Assembly (NCBI GenBank): GCA_034440635.1 | Contig: JAOTON010001374.1 | Coordinates: 248,001 to 312,000 of the forward strand | DNA length: 64,000 nucleotides | Direction of reading: 5' to 3' | Source: Lepas anatifera | Taxonomy: Eukaryota; Arthropoda; Thecostraca; Lepadidae | Shown: positions 1 to 10,689 of the stretch, piece by piece | How the letters are laid out: every line of letters begins with the position of its first letter | Position numbering within the stretch: position 1 is the stretch's first letter | The notes under the pieces: model-generated | The model's database searches: none | What the model was told of the DNA's origin: nothing | Seen by the model: only the letters and a program-made list of their open reading frames with translations | Made by a program: the position numbers and the translations under genes

Positions 1-89
1 ATTGTTAGTGATAATAATTATGTAAGACAAGAATAACAAAATAAATTGTAAGAGCTAAGCTGTTTCATCTAAACTAAGCTGATAATACG

Positions 90-330
90 TTATTAATAAC
101 GTATATTAAACTGTATGTGGTTCAGCACCCGGGGTTAAGGTGCTCTGTGGTGTTTCCACGGTGTACGCACAAAATATCATCATGCTATCATGCTCTCATA
201 TTAAGTCGCCCTCACCTCATCATCAAAAAATGAAAAAAATTATCGCCACCCGGTGCTACCCTGCACTGTGGTATTTCCCAAAAAATCATGCCCACATCAA
301 AAGTCACTCTCACCTCATCATCATCTGAAA
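90..330. repeat. Low-copy repeat pair, copy 1
   Basis: This block starts with TAACGTATATTAAAC and carries two diverged sub-copies of a segment containing GGTTCAGCACCC, TGTGGTGTTTCCAC and CACCTCATCATCA. The same two-part block recurs at 627-848, so it is a duplicated intergenic repeat of about 220-240 bp. No reading frame or terminal repeat explains it. Confidence 0.6.
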
Positions 331-626
331 GGATTTCATTTCTCCTGGAGATCATCGTAAGTAATTGTGGACGCGAATCTTCTCTTATCGTTGCCCTTTT
401 CTTGTCGACATGACATCTGGCCGATTATGCTAATGAGGAAATATGTATCTTTGGTAAAGCATGAGCTTCCTTTATTTGCCTTTGACGGCCGGTGAGCAAC
501 AGGGTTTTCCTCGCTTACTGGCCTGAGGGGGGTTATAGAGTGAGGCTCTTTCATGCGTAATCATGCTTTCATGTGTAACCCTCTCCTCAGCATCTAGAAC
601 AGGTTCTAAAGACGTTACTTGTAACG
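331..626. other. Unassigned spacer between two repeat copies
   Basis: The short open frames here are under 75 codons and match no family I recognise. I see no transposon terminus, tRNA or simple repeat. Confidence 0.5.
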
Positions 627-848
627 TATATTAAACATGTCTGTGGTTCAGCACCCTAGGCCAGATGACTTTGTGGTGTTTCCACGCTTGACACACATAA
701 TATCATGCTCTCATCTTAAGTCACCCTCACCTCATCATCATAAAAAGTGTTTCAGCACGCGGTGGTAGTCCGCACTGTGGTGTTGCCACGTGGGACTCGC
801 AAAAATCATGCTCACATCTTAAGTCACTCTCACCTCATCATCATATAA
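627..848. repeat. Low-copy repeat pair, copy 2
   Basis: This is the second copy of the block at 90-330. It has the same TAACGTATATTAAAC start, two internal GTGGTGTT(T/G)CCACG segments and a CACCTCATCATCAT end. Its spacing from copy 1 is about 537 bp. Confidence 0.6.
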
Positions 849-1269
849 AAAATCCCCCTCAGTCAGTCCTTGTTTTCTAGTAGATGTTACTAGTTCGTCT
901 ACTCGTCTGCTAGATTCCAGGGAACTAATAACTTAGATCCGCATGGGGTAGTCTGCATGGAAATAAGCACTAACACTAAACGATTATGTGTGATCAGTCT
1001 CTCTCTTTTATTAACAGTGGGTTAATGGTCGAGGTTTCTGTAACATTTTACAGAAGCCTTCTTTAAGCAACCTTTTTATAATAATTACTTAAATAGTAAC
1101 ACAGTTGTTTTTGCTATCTTATGTTTTTGCTTCATTTCCTAGCAGGGCGTGCCGCGACTCGTTTAATTTTATGTTTCTGGTGTTAACGTAAGGGTGCTGT
1201 TGTCGCTGGGATCGCGGTGGGGCACGCCTGGCTGCCTTTTAAAATGGGGTGGCGGACCTTTTAGAATAA
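849..1269. other. Unassigned non-coding sequence
   Basis: AT-rich sequence followed by a short GC-richer part (about 1140-1250). I see no recognisable gene, RNA or element end. Confidence 0.4.
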
Positions 1270-1638
1270 AAAAACTGGTTTGCTTGTTTGGTTTGTTGTG
1301 TTTTGTTTCTTTACGTGTGTCCAAATCTTACTGTGTATGTGTGTGATACGTCCGGTAAAAGTGATGTTTTATGAGAGAGATAAGAGAGGCCCCACCACTT
1401 AAGCCTTCGGGCTGTTGCGTCAATCTCTTTGTTATACCTGTCATATTGTTTCCGTCCAATAAAAGTTTATCATCTATCTATCTGTCTACCCGCTAGTTAA
1501 TGCATTCTCTAACCATAGGTAACACTGATTAAGGGATCCACCGTTGCACACAATTTCTTTCCCAGCCGAATAAACCCCTTTGTGGTCATACCATGACACG
1601 TGACTCCTTGCACTGCCTGCTTAAATCAACTGTATAAG
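1270..1638. repeat. Module A, copy 1 (interspersed repeat preceding the minisatellite)
   Basis: Module A recurs at about 4436-4822 and 14735-15119. Shared landmarks are CTGGTTTG(C/T)TTGTTT, the segment CCACCACTTAAGCCTTCGGG, a CCGTCCAATAAAA stretch resembling a polyadenylation signal, a TCTATCTATCTGTC run, and the end CAACTGTATAAG immediately before CAGTGGCGGATCC. The AATAAA plus short tandem tail could mark the 3' end of a retroposed sequence, but no coding part is visible. It always abuts the first unit of a minisatellite array. Confidence 0.7.
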
Positions 1639-3932
1639 CAGTGGCGGATCCAGGCCATTAGTATGGGGGTGGGACTAAGGAGGTGGAGCATAGGCGGATC
1701 CAAGACATCAGTACCGGAGTGGGGCGAGGGAGCTCGAGCATAGGCGGATCCAGGACATCAGTACGGGGTGGGGCTAATGAGCTCGAGCATAGGCGGATCC
1801 AGGACATCAGGACAGGGTTGGGGCTAGGGAGCTAAAGCATAGGCGGATCCAGGACATCAGTACAAGGGTGGGGCTAAGGACCTCGAGCATAGGCGGATCC
1901 AAGACAGTACGGAAGTGGGGCTACGGAGTTTGAGCATAGGCGGATCCAGGACATCAGTAACGGAGTGGGGCTAAGGAGCTCGAGTATAGGCGGATCCAGA
2001 ACATCAGTAAGGGGGTGGGGCTAAGGAGCTCGAGCATAGGCGGATCTAGGGCATCAGTACAGTGGTGGGGCTCGGGCGTTCCAGCATTGGCGGATCCAGG
2101 ACAATAGTAGGGTGGTAGGGGCTAAAGAGTTCGAGTATAGGCGAATCCAGGGCAGTACGGAGGTGGGGCTACGGAGTTCGAGCATAGGCGGATCCAGCAT
2201 ATCGGTACGGGGATGGGGCTAAGGAGATCCAGCATAGGCGGATCCAGGACATCTGTACGGGAGGTGGGGCTAAGGAGCTCGAGCATAGGCGGATCCAGGA
2301 CATCAGTATAGGTGTCGGGCTAAGGAGCTCGAGCAGAGGCGGATCCAGGACATCAGTTCGGGGGTGGGGCTAAGGAGCTCGAGCATAGGCGGATCCAGGA
2401 CATCAGTATAGGTGTCGGGCTAAGGAGCTCGAGCAGAGGCGGATCCAGGACATCAGTACGGGGGTGGGGCTAAGAAGCTCGAGCATAAGCGGATTCAGCT
2501 GATCAGTACGGGGGTGGGGCTCGGGAGCTCGAGCATAGGCGGATTTAGGACATCAGTACGGTGGTGGGGCTCGGGCGTTCCAGCATAGGCGGATCCAGGA
2601 CATTAGTAGGGTGGTAGGGTCTAAAGAGTTCGAGTATAGGCGAATCCAGGGCAGTACGGAGGTGGGGCTACGGAGTTCGAGCATAGGCAGATCCAGGACA
2701 TCAGTTCGGGGGTGGGGCTAAGGAGCTCCAAGCATAGGCGGATCCAGGACATCAGTGCAGGGGTGTGGCTTCGGAGCTCGAGTAAAGGCGGATCCAGGAC
2801 ATCAGTGGGTGGGGGGGTAGGGGCTACGGAGTTCTAGCATAGGCGGATCCAGGACATCAGTAAGAAGCTGGGGTAAGGAGCTCGAGCATAGGCGGATCCA
2901 GGACATCAGTAGGGGGTAGGGGCTAAGAAGTTCGAGCATAGGCGGATCCAGGACATCAGTACAGAGGTGGGGCTACAAAGTTCGAGCATAGGCGGATCCA
3001 GGACATCAGTACGGGGGTGGGGCTAAGGAGCTCCAGCAAAGGCGGATCCAGGCCTCAGTACGGGGGTGAGGCTAAGGAGCTCGAGCATAGGCGGATCTAG
3101 GGCATCAGTACAGTGGTGGGGCTCGGGCGTTCCAGCATTGGCGGATCCAGGACAATAGTAGGGTGGTAGGGGCTAAAGAGTTCGAGTATAGGCGAATCCA
3201 GGGCAGTACGGAGGTGGGGCTACGGAGTTCGAGCATAGGCAGATCCAGGACATCAGTTCGGGGGTGGGGCTAAGGAGCTCGAGCATAGGCGGATCCAGGA
3301 CATCAATGCAGGGGTGTGGCTCCGGAACTCGAGTAAAGGCGGATCCAGGACATCAGTACGGGGGGTGGGGCTAAGGAGATCAAGCATAGGTGGATCCAGG
3401 ACATCTGTACGGGGGTGGGGCTAAAGAGCTGGAGCATAGGCGGAACCAGGACATCAGTATGGGTGTGGGGCTAAGGAGCTCGAGCAGAGGCGGATCCAGG
3501 GCATCAGTACGGGGGTGGGGCTAAGGGGTTCGAGCATAGGCGGATAAAAGACATCAGTACAGAGGTGGGGCTAAGGAGCTCAAGCATAAGCGGATCCAGG
3601 ACATCAGCACAGGGGTAGGGGCTAAAGAGTTCGAGCAAAGGCGGATCCAGGACATCAGTACGGGGACGGGGCTAAGGAGCTCGAGCATAAGCGGAGCCAG
3701 GATATCAGTACGGGGGTAGAGGCTAAGGAGTTTGAGCATAGGCGGATCCAGCATATCGGTACGGGGATTGGGCTAAGGAGATCCAGCATAGGCGGATCCA
3801 GGACATCTGTACGGAGGTGGGGCTAAGGAGCTCGAGCATAGGCGGATCCAGGACATCAGTATGGGTGTCGGGCTAAGGAGCTCGAGCAGAGGAGGATCCA
3901 GGACATCAGTACGGGGCTGGGGCTAAGGGGCT
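1639..3932. repeat. 50-bp minisatellite array 1 (about 46 units)
   Basis: The period is 50 bp. Each unit contains GGCGGATCCAGGACATCAGT, a G-rich stretch, GGCTAAGG and GAGCTCGAGCATA, so SacI-, XhoI- and BamHI-type sites recur in most units. The first unit starts with CAGTGGCGGATCCAGG, which resembles a hAT terminus; internal units usually read CATAGG or CAGAGG. Variant units recur in the same order in other arrays. Open frames across the array are by-products of the repeat. Confidence 0.95.
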
Positions 3933-4822
3933 ATACCCCCACTTATCTCTTACGGCGTCCGAGCTATAAGCCGTAAAATACATTTCAAAGTGGTAATTTT
4001 ATCGGTTCAGTTTTGCTTCACACCGGGGTTTAGGGCGGTTAGAGTCATTGCAGGGAAATTAAATTTTGCATGCAGCTAGGTAAGAGACATATCTTGCCAT
4101 TGCAACAGGTTGCATATCATTGCGACACCAGTCTACCTTTACTTAAATGTAATACATCATGCTAGTATGTTTCCCGTTTGAAACCTCACCCCGCCATTCG
4201 GCCGTAGCGTCGCTGCAGATGGCGCTATGGGGGCTGCTATCCGAGACAGATGCCACAGCTATCTACGCATGCTATAGACCAGCGCGAATGCCCGGTGGTG
4301 GCAGGGTAATCTGTCTCGTTTCGGCTCCTCTACTCTTGCGGCGGTGGCGTTGTCTGTTAGATATTCATATCAGTCGGACGACCGAGTGACGGCCGTTCGG
4401 TGGGGTCCTGCGCGCTGTGGCGACTTGCGACGAATAAAAAACAAAATGGTGGTCAGGAACTGGTTTGTTTGTTTAGTTTATTGTGTTTTGTTTCCTTACG
4501 AGTGTCCGAATCTTACTGTGTATGTGTGTGATACGTCCGGTAAAAGTGATGTTTTATGAGAGAGATAAGAGAGGCCCCACCACTTAAGCCTTCGGGCTTT
4601 TGCACCAATCTCTTTGTTATACCTCTCATATTGGTTCCGTCCAATAAAAATTATCATCTATCTATCTGTCTACCCGCTAAATAATGCATTCTCTAACCAT
4701 AGGTAACACTGGTTAAGGGATCCACCGTTGCACACAATTTCTTTCCCAGCCGAATAAACCCCTTTGTGGTCATACCATGACACGTGACTCCTTGCACTGC
4801 CTGCTTAAATCAACTGTATAAG
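3933..4822. repeat. Module B tail joined to module A, copy 2
   Basis: The first part (ATACCCCC, ACTTATCTCTTACGGC, TTTTGCATGCAGCTAGGTAAG) matches the end of module B at 9815-9965 and 14230-14380. It then runs through the CATTGCAACAGGTTGCATATC segment into module A. The 13.07-15.12 kb copy contains the same B-to-A junction, so the order is original and not a local accident. No convincing coding capacity. Confidence 0.75.
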
Positions 4823-5058
4823 CAGTGGCGGATCCAGGCCATCAGTATGGGGGTGGGACTAAGGAGGTGGAGCATAGGCGGATCCAAGACATCAGTACCG
4901 GAGTGGGGCGAGGAAGCTCGAGCATAGGCGGATCCAGGACATCAGTACGGGGTTGGGCTATGGAGCTCGAGCATAGGCGGATCCAGGACATCAGGACGGG
5001 GTTGGGGCTAGGGAGCTAGAGCATAGGCGGATCCAGGACATCAGTACGGGGGGTGGGG
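4823..5058. repeat. 50-bp minisatellite array 2, left part
   Basis: About five units beginning with CAGTGGCGGATCC, directly after module A. The array is cut by a TTAA-flanked insertion at 5059 and resumes at 6318 in the same repeat phase. Confidence 0.92.
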
Positions 5059-5062
5059 TTAA

Positions 5063-6313
5063 CCCTATTTCCGGCAGGGGGGCTAATATTGCCCCCCCAA
5101 GGTTTTTCAAGAATATCTCCGAAACGGCTTGCGATAGAACTTTGAAACTTCCTGACTTTTCCTTAAACTAGTACAGGCAGGTTTTCTGAAATTGTCAATA
5201 TTATATATTTACCAGGGGCGGAGCTATGGCTGGGTTTTTGGGGAGGTTCTATCCACAAACCAAGTATTATCGTATGCGATGGGTTCTTTGTAAAAGGAAG
5301 CCGTCTCTGCTGATCCTGATACCAGTTATATGGTTTTATTATATCATTTTTTTATGTGAGATGATAGTGCATTCACAATTGTCACTATTTGTATTCATCA
5401 GGGGCGGTTACAGCAGTTCAAAATGGGGTAATGTTATCAAGAAGGACTAAACGTTAGTAAGTGAGAAAAGTGAGAAGACTGCTTACAGCCGTGCCAGGGC
5501 GAATACAATTGGGTATATGAAAATTCAAAACAGTTATAACCAAATTCTAGATTACCAGAGGCGTGTCCAGTCACTACACATTTTCAAAATGCATATTCCC
5601 AGCCAGTATCACCGCCGCGACTCAATATCGTTGTATATTAAAAATGTGTTTCCAATCACCCCCACCCGCCCCCCCCACGACGAGAGTCCTTGATCCGCCT
5701 ATGTCACCCCCTTTCCCAGAGCTCCCATGGGAGTGTAAAAATTATCAGAAATAAATTTCAACTAGTCGAAGGACTAATATACTCATGCATACCACTCGCA
5801 TATTGTTGGGATGTATTTTACCCCACTGTTTTACCTTACTGCATCCGCCCCTGATGAGTTTTTTCACTTTTTTCATTTATTTATGTGTCAAAGATGCCAA
5901 GCAGTATATCACGGCTTCTAATCCGCGTAACAAAAACTTTTTAGGTTGTATATATTTCCCCTCATAGTCCTGGTCCTGGAACTGCCATTGAATTTCGAAT
6001 TTTGCGTAACTCGAGTATATGACAATTTTGGGTCAATTATTTGTAAATCTGAACTAGTTTTGTGAAAATCGTACAACAGAGACAAGGGTTATGGAAAATC
6101 TAAAAAATACACAAAAATTGTATATTTTGCACGACTTTCTCCTTAAAAATCAAAATTTTGAAATTTTCTTTTTCAAAATAAAGTTTAGCGTCAGGGGAAT
6201 CTATAGCACTTTGAATTTTCAAAATCGGCCGGTTAGATTACGAGATCTTAGGGGGGGCCGATATTGCCCCCCTGCCGGAAATAGGGGTAGCCGGGAGCCT
6301 GACGGAAATAGGG
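5063..6313. mobile_element. Non-autonomous piggyBac-like element (1251 bp) with TTAA target duplication
   Basis: The element lies between two TTAA sites (5059-5062 and 6314-6317). The left end reads CCCTATTTCCGGCAGGGGGG and the right end is its inverted match, ending CGGAAATAGGG. The right end appears twice, as CCGGAAATAGGGG and then GACGGAAATAGGG, suggesting a small terminal duplication. TTAA duplication with CCC-starting termini is the hallmark of the piggyBac superfamily. Removing the element and one TTAA restores the 50-bp repeat phase, so the insertion is clean. No transposase frame is present; the longest open frame is about 107 codons and unremarkable. A GAGATCTTAGGGGG stretch near the right end is shared with 50889-51725. 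Confidence 0.88.
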
Positions 6314-6317
6314 TTAA

Positions 6318-8572
6318 GGACCTCGAGCATAGGCAGATCCAAGACAGTACGGAGGTGGGGCTACGGAGTTTGAGCATAAGCGGATCCAGGACATCAGTCA
6401 GGGAGTGGGGCTAAGGAGCTCGAGTATAGGCGGATCCAGGACATCAGTAAGGGGGTGGGGCTAAGGAGCTCAAGCAAAGGCGGATCCAGGACATCAGTAG
6501 GGGTAGGGCTAAGAAGCTCGAGCATGGGGGGCGCCGTAGTGGAGTGGTCAGCGTAGCTGGCTTCAACGCAGCCGACCCGGGTTCAAGGCCCGGCGGCTTC
6601 CCTGAACAAGGAGCAAGCTGGCTCCCGAGAAACCCTTCCAACAGGGAAAGAGGTGGCGACGCCATGTGACCCTGGCAGTCGTTGCGTCGATAAGCCCCCC
6701 CCACCCCCAAAAAAAAGCTCGAGCATAGACGGATCCAGGACATCAGTACGGGGATGGACCTAAGGAGCTCGAGCATAGGCGGATCCAGGACATCAGTTCG
6801 GTGTGGGGCTAAGGAGCTCGAGCATAGGCGGACCCAGGACATCAGTACGGGGGTGGGGCTAAGGAGATCGAACATAGGCGGATCCAGGACATCAGTACGG
6901 GAATGGGGCTAGGGAGCTCGAGCATAGGCGGATCCATGACAGTACGGAGGTGGGGCTACAAAGTTCGAGCATAGGCGGATCCAGGACATTAGTAAAGGGG
7001 TGGGGCTAAGGAGCTCGAGCATAGGCGGATCCAGGACATCAATACGGGGGTGAGGCTAAGGAGTTCGAGCATAGGCAGATCCAGGACATCAGTACGAGGG
7101 TGGGCCTAGGGAGATAGAGAATAGGCGAATCCAGGACATCAGTACGAGGGTGGGGCTAGGGAGTTAGAGCATAGGCGGATCCAGGACATCAGTACGGGGG
7201 TGGGGCTAAGGAGCTCGGGCATAGGCGAATCCATGACATCAGTTCGGGGGTGGGGCTAAGGAGCTCGAGCATAGGCGGATCCAGGACATCAGTGCGGGGG
7301 TGGGGCTCCGGAGCTCGAGTAAAGGCGGATCCAAGACATCAGTACGGGGGGTGGGGCTAAGGAGATGGAGCATAGGCGGATCCAGGACATCAGTACGGAG
7401 GTGGGGCTAAGAAGTTAGAGCATAGGCCGATCCAGGACATCAGTACGGGGGTGGGGCTAAGGAAATCGAGCATAGACGGATCCAGGACATCAGTACGGGG
7501 GTGGGGCTAAGGAGCTCGAGCATAAGCGGATCCAGGACATCAGTACGGGGGGTAGAGGCTAAGGAGTTCGAGCATAAGCGGATCCAGGATATCAGTACGG
7601 GGATGGGACTAAGGAACTCGAGCATAGGCGGATATAGGTCATCAGTTCGGGGGTGGGGCTAAGGAGCTCGAGCATAAGCGGATCCAGGACATCAGTATGG
7701 GTGTGGGGCTAAAGGGCTCGAGCAGAGGCGGCTTCAGGGCATCAGTACGGGGGTGGGGCTAAGGGGTTCGAGTATAGGCGGATAAAAGACATCAGTACAG
7801 AGGTGGGGCTAAGGAGCTCAAACATAAGCGGATCCCGGACATCAGCACAGGGGTAGGGGCTAAAGAGTTCGAGCATAGGCGGATCCAGGACATCAGTACG
7901 GGGACGGGGCTAAGAAGCTCGAGCATAAGCGGAGCCAGGATATCAGTACGGGGGTAGAGGCTAAGGAGTTTGAGCATAGGCGGATCCAGCATATCGGTAC
8001 GGGGATTGGGCTAAGGAGATCCAGCATAGGCGGATCCAGGACATCTGTACGGAGGTGGGGCTAAGCAGCTCGAGCATAGGCGGATCCAGGACATCAGTAT
8101 GGGTGTCGGGCTAAGGAGCTCGAGCAGAGGCGGATCCAGGACATCAGTACGGGGCTGGGGTAAGAGTCTCGAGTATAGGCGGATCAAAGACATCAGTACG
8201 GGGGTGGGGCTAAGGAGCCCGAGCATAAGCGGATCCAGGACCTCAAGGGGCTAAAGAGTTTAAACAGGTAGGGGCTAAAGAGTTAAAACATAAGCGGATC
8301 CAGGACATCAGTACGGGAGTGGGGCTAAGGAGCTCGAGCATAAGCGGATTCAGGACATCAGTACGTGGGTGGGGCTCGGGAGCTCGAGCATAGGCGGATC
8401 CAGGACATCAGTAGGGGTAGAGGCTAAGGAGTTCAAGCATAGGCGGATCCAGGGCAGTATAGAGGTGGGGCTACGGAGTTCGAGCATAGGCAGATCCAGG
8501 ACATATGTAAGGGGTGGGGTAAGGAACTCGAACATAGGCGGATCCAGGACATCAGTTCGTTGGTGGGGCTGA
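6318..8572. repeat. 50-bp minisatellite array 2, right part (contains a SINE)
   Basis: Continuation of array 2 after the TTAA element, about 41 units plus the SINE at 6526-6714. The stretch around 7781-8070 nearly duplicates 3543-3860 and 12263-12570, and 7120-7600 resembles 15930-16440. The array therefore grew by block duplication as well as by single-unit slippage. Near 8245-8290 the units degenerate into short GGGGCTAAAGAGTT pieces. Confidence 0.92.
6526..6714 (+). mobile_element. tRNA-derived SINE with short A tail and 12-bp target duplication
   Basis: The 5' part looks like a tRNA, with an A-box-like TAGTGGAGTGG about 20 bases in and a B box GGTTCAAGGCC that fits the GGTTCRANNCC consensus. 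A tRNA-unrelated body and a C-rich then A-rich end (about 6709-6714) follow. The copies AAGCTCGAGCAT at 6514-6525 and 6715-6726 flank it. The host repeat contains this string once per 50 bp, but here it is doubled out of phase, as expected of a target duplication. A pol III promoter and LINE-mediated retroposition are inferred from family knowledge. Confidence 0.82.
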
Positions 8573-10227
8573 GGTCTCGAGCTGGGGCATAATTCGGTAA
8601 CAAATAGGCTGAATTGGGTGAAAATCTGCAGGTATAGGTGAAATACCGTCGGAAAACCCATCATATTTTTATTGTATCTCCTTTCTTCTCGTCATGCCCA
8701 GTCTTTGCTTAACAAAACAAACATTATGCGTGTGTTTATTTCTTTGATGATATGAACAGAGGGCAAGCGTGGTGCAGTATGCAGAGAAATGTTAATTTAG
8801 GAAAACATGGGCCTAGACAGGGGATTGAATGGAGCCATAATGAGAACACAAAACCTAAAACTCCAACATTGCGTTGTTATAAGTATCAAACTGCTGAAAA
8901 CACTCGCCTGTCAATCGAACTGTTTGGCTAACGTACATTGTCACCGGCTTCTCCTGCGACAGAGCGGCACCTGCCGAGGCCGCAGGCCGAGTGTCAGAAG
9001 CCGGTGACGAACGAAGTAAGAAACAGCTTCTATTCTGACAGTTTTTCCGGTCTCGTCGTTGTCTGTTGTTGTTGTCTGTCCTGAGCGCTGGTATCAGAGA
9101 CCTAAAACTTTTGTGGACAGAAGGCACTTCCAAATGAATAAGCACCACGGTTGTCAATTTTCAAAATTTTCAAAATTTTGCCCAGAATTTTGCATTATGT
9201 GATTTTTAACTTTTATTTTTCTATTTTTTGCTAATTCATCAACAGTTTTCCAACTTGCACACTTTTACATCAGATAAATTTGTAGTTCACACAAAAAGTT
9301 TGAAAGAAAAAGCTTTAAATTTAGGGCTCTAAATTAGCTTTTAAACTTTGCACCCTAAATTTGGCATAAAACTCATGGTCTAAACTACAGGCTCGAAATA
9401 TCTGAAGCTACAGCAGTTCAGGTTCTGAGTCAAATATCAACTTAAAGGCCGGTTTGTGCAGTACTGCACAAACACAAAAACAAAACAACAACGGAAATTT
9501 AAGAGTCCTTTTTGGCCCATTCCGTGAAGGTCTGCATTTCCCAAAATATCATTCAAACCCTTATATCTTCCGATCTAATTGATAAAAATTAGTTCCCATT
9601 TCAGATAATAAAAAAGAATAGCCTCCTTTATTATATATTTGGAGATAAAAACTTTCAGACTGAAACTTTTTATTTTATAGGCAAAAAAGAAATATAAGTT
9701 TTTAAAATTTTTATTCTCAGCCCCTGGTTTCCAGACCATGATAGCTACGGTATTGAACTTAACACGGCTGGATAGAAAACTTCGTTGCCGTCATTTTTCT
9801 CACTCATACCCCCCACTTATCTCTTACGGCTTCCGCGCTATAAGCCGAAAAATACATTTCAAAGTGGTAATTTTATCAGTTCATTTTTGCTTCACACCGG
9901 GGTTTAGGGTGGTTGGAGTCATTGGAGGGAAATGAAATTTTGCATGCAGCTAGGTAAGAGACATATGTCGACATTCCATCTGCATAGATATCAATGAAAC
10001 ACCAAGTTACCTTTACAAACATGCCGTTTCTCCACGCATCGTTGTAGCAAATCACCACGCGTCACCCCTGCGTCCACGCCGCGGCAACGCCAGCGATCGG
10101 CGCGGTCGTTTCTGTTTATTTATGGTCTGGTAAAAAAGTACCCAATCCTACCCATAATGCATCACAAGTAATTAGAGTACCGTAAAAGTCCGAGTTTACA
10201 ATAAGAGTATTATGTGTCTGTTTTTGG
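8573..10227. repeat. Module B, copy 1 (with tail leading to module C)
   Basis: Starts after the array with ACTCGGTAACAAATAGGCTG and includes a GC-rich segment (GGCACCTGCCGAGGCCGCAG), an AT-rich middle and the CACTTATCTCTTACGGC end. It then follows a tail (GTCGACATTCC...CATAATGCATCACAAG) shared only with the 16.86-18.41 kb copy. Copies at 13.07, 16.86 and 20.74 kb align over their common parts. Open frames of 60-100 codons are partly shared between copies, but their lengths and frames change, so they are not credible genes. Confidence 0.8.
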
Positions 10228-10653
10228 ACCATGGGTGGATCCAGGGAATAAGTAGGCTAGGTGCCCCCCCCCCCACCCTTCTCCCCCATCCCCCTCCCCA
10301 AGCCCCAATTGACCATCGGCGCCCTGTGAAATTGTAAAGACACGCCTCTCAAGTTCGATGACGCTCCCTGAAATGTCGCTTCCCATACGCGGATCCAGGA
10401 TTGCCTATCGGGGGCGAGGTGGAAGGGGAAACTTCCTGGTGGGCGCTATCTACACCAGGGACGCCACTTTTGGCCGGAAAAACCTATCAAGTAGGCGCTA
10501 AAACCTCTCAGTAGACCCCGATACCTGCATCTCGGGGAAAACGACATTTCAGGGGGTGCCATCGAACTTTCCAGGGGTTTCCGGGATAATTTCAGGGGGC
10601 GCTAAGATTATATGGGGGGCACCTGTCCCCTTTCCCCCTTGGATCCGCCTATG
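10228..10653. mobile_element. Module C: fold-back element with GGATCC-bearing ends, copy 1
   Basis: The left part (GGTGGATCCAGGG, GTGCCCCCC, GCGCCCTGTGAAATT, AAGTTCGATG, CCCTGAAATGTCG) reappears inverted in the right part (CGACATTTCAGGG, CATCGAACTTTCC, AATTTCAGGGGGCGC, GGGGGGCACCTG, TTGGATCCGCCTATG). This makes a long imperfect inverted repeat, as in a fold-back MITE. The outermost right sequence, read on the other strand, is CATAGGCGGATCC, the same motif that starts each 50-bp minisatellite unit. No coding capacity. Superfamily is uncertain; hAT-like is a guess from the terminus. Confidence 0.72.
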
Positions 10654-10689
10654 TCGTTTCGGGGGGGGCACAGAGGTGGGGTCGTTACG

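Noticed and set aside
1639..3932. CRISPR-like appearance of regularly spaced repeats
   Set aside because: Units are contiguous 50-bp variants without unique spacers, and the DNA is eukaryotic. It is a minisatellite.
8807..9007. Recurrent frame beginning MGLDRGLNGAI in module B copies
   Set aside because: Lengths and C-termini differ between the copies at 8.8, 13.3, 17.1 and 21.0 kb because of indels, so the conservation is that of the repeat DNA.
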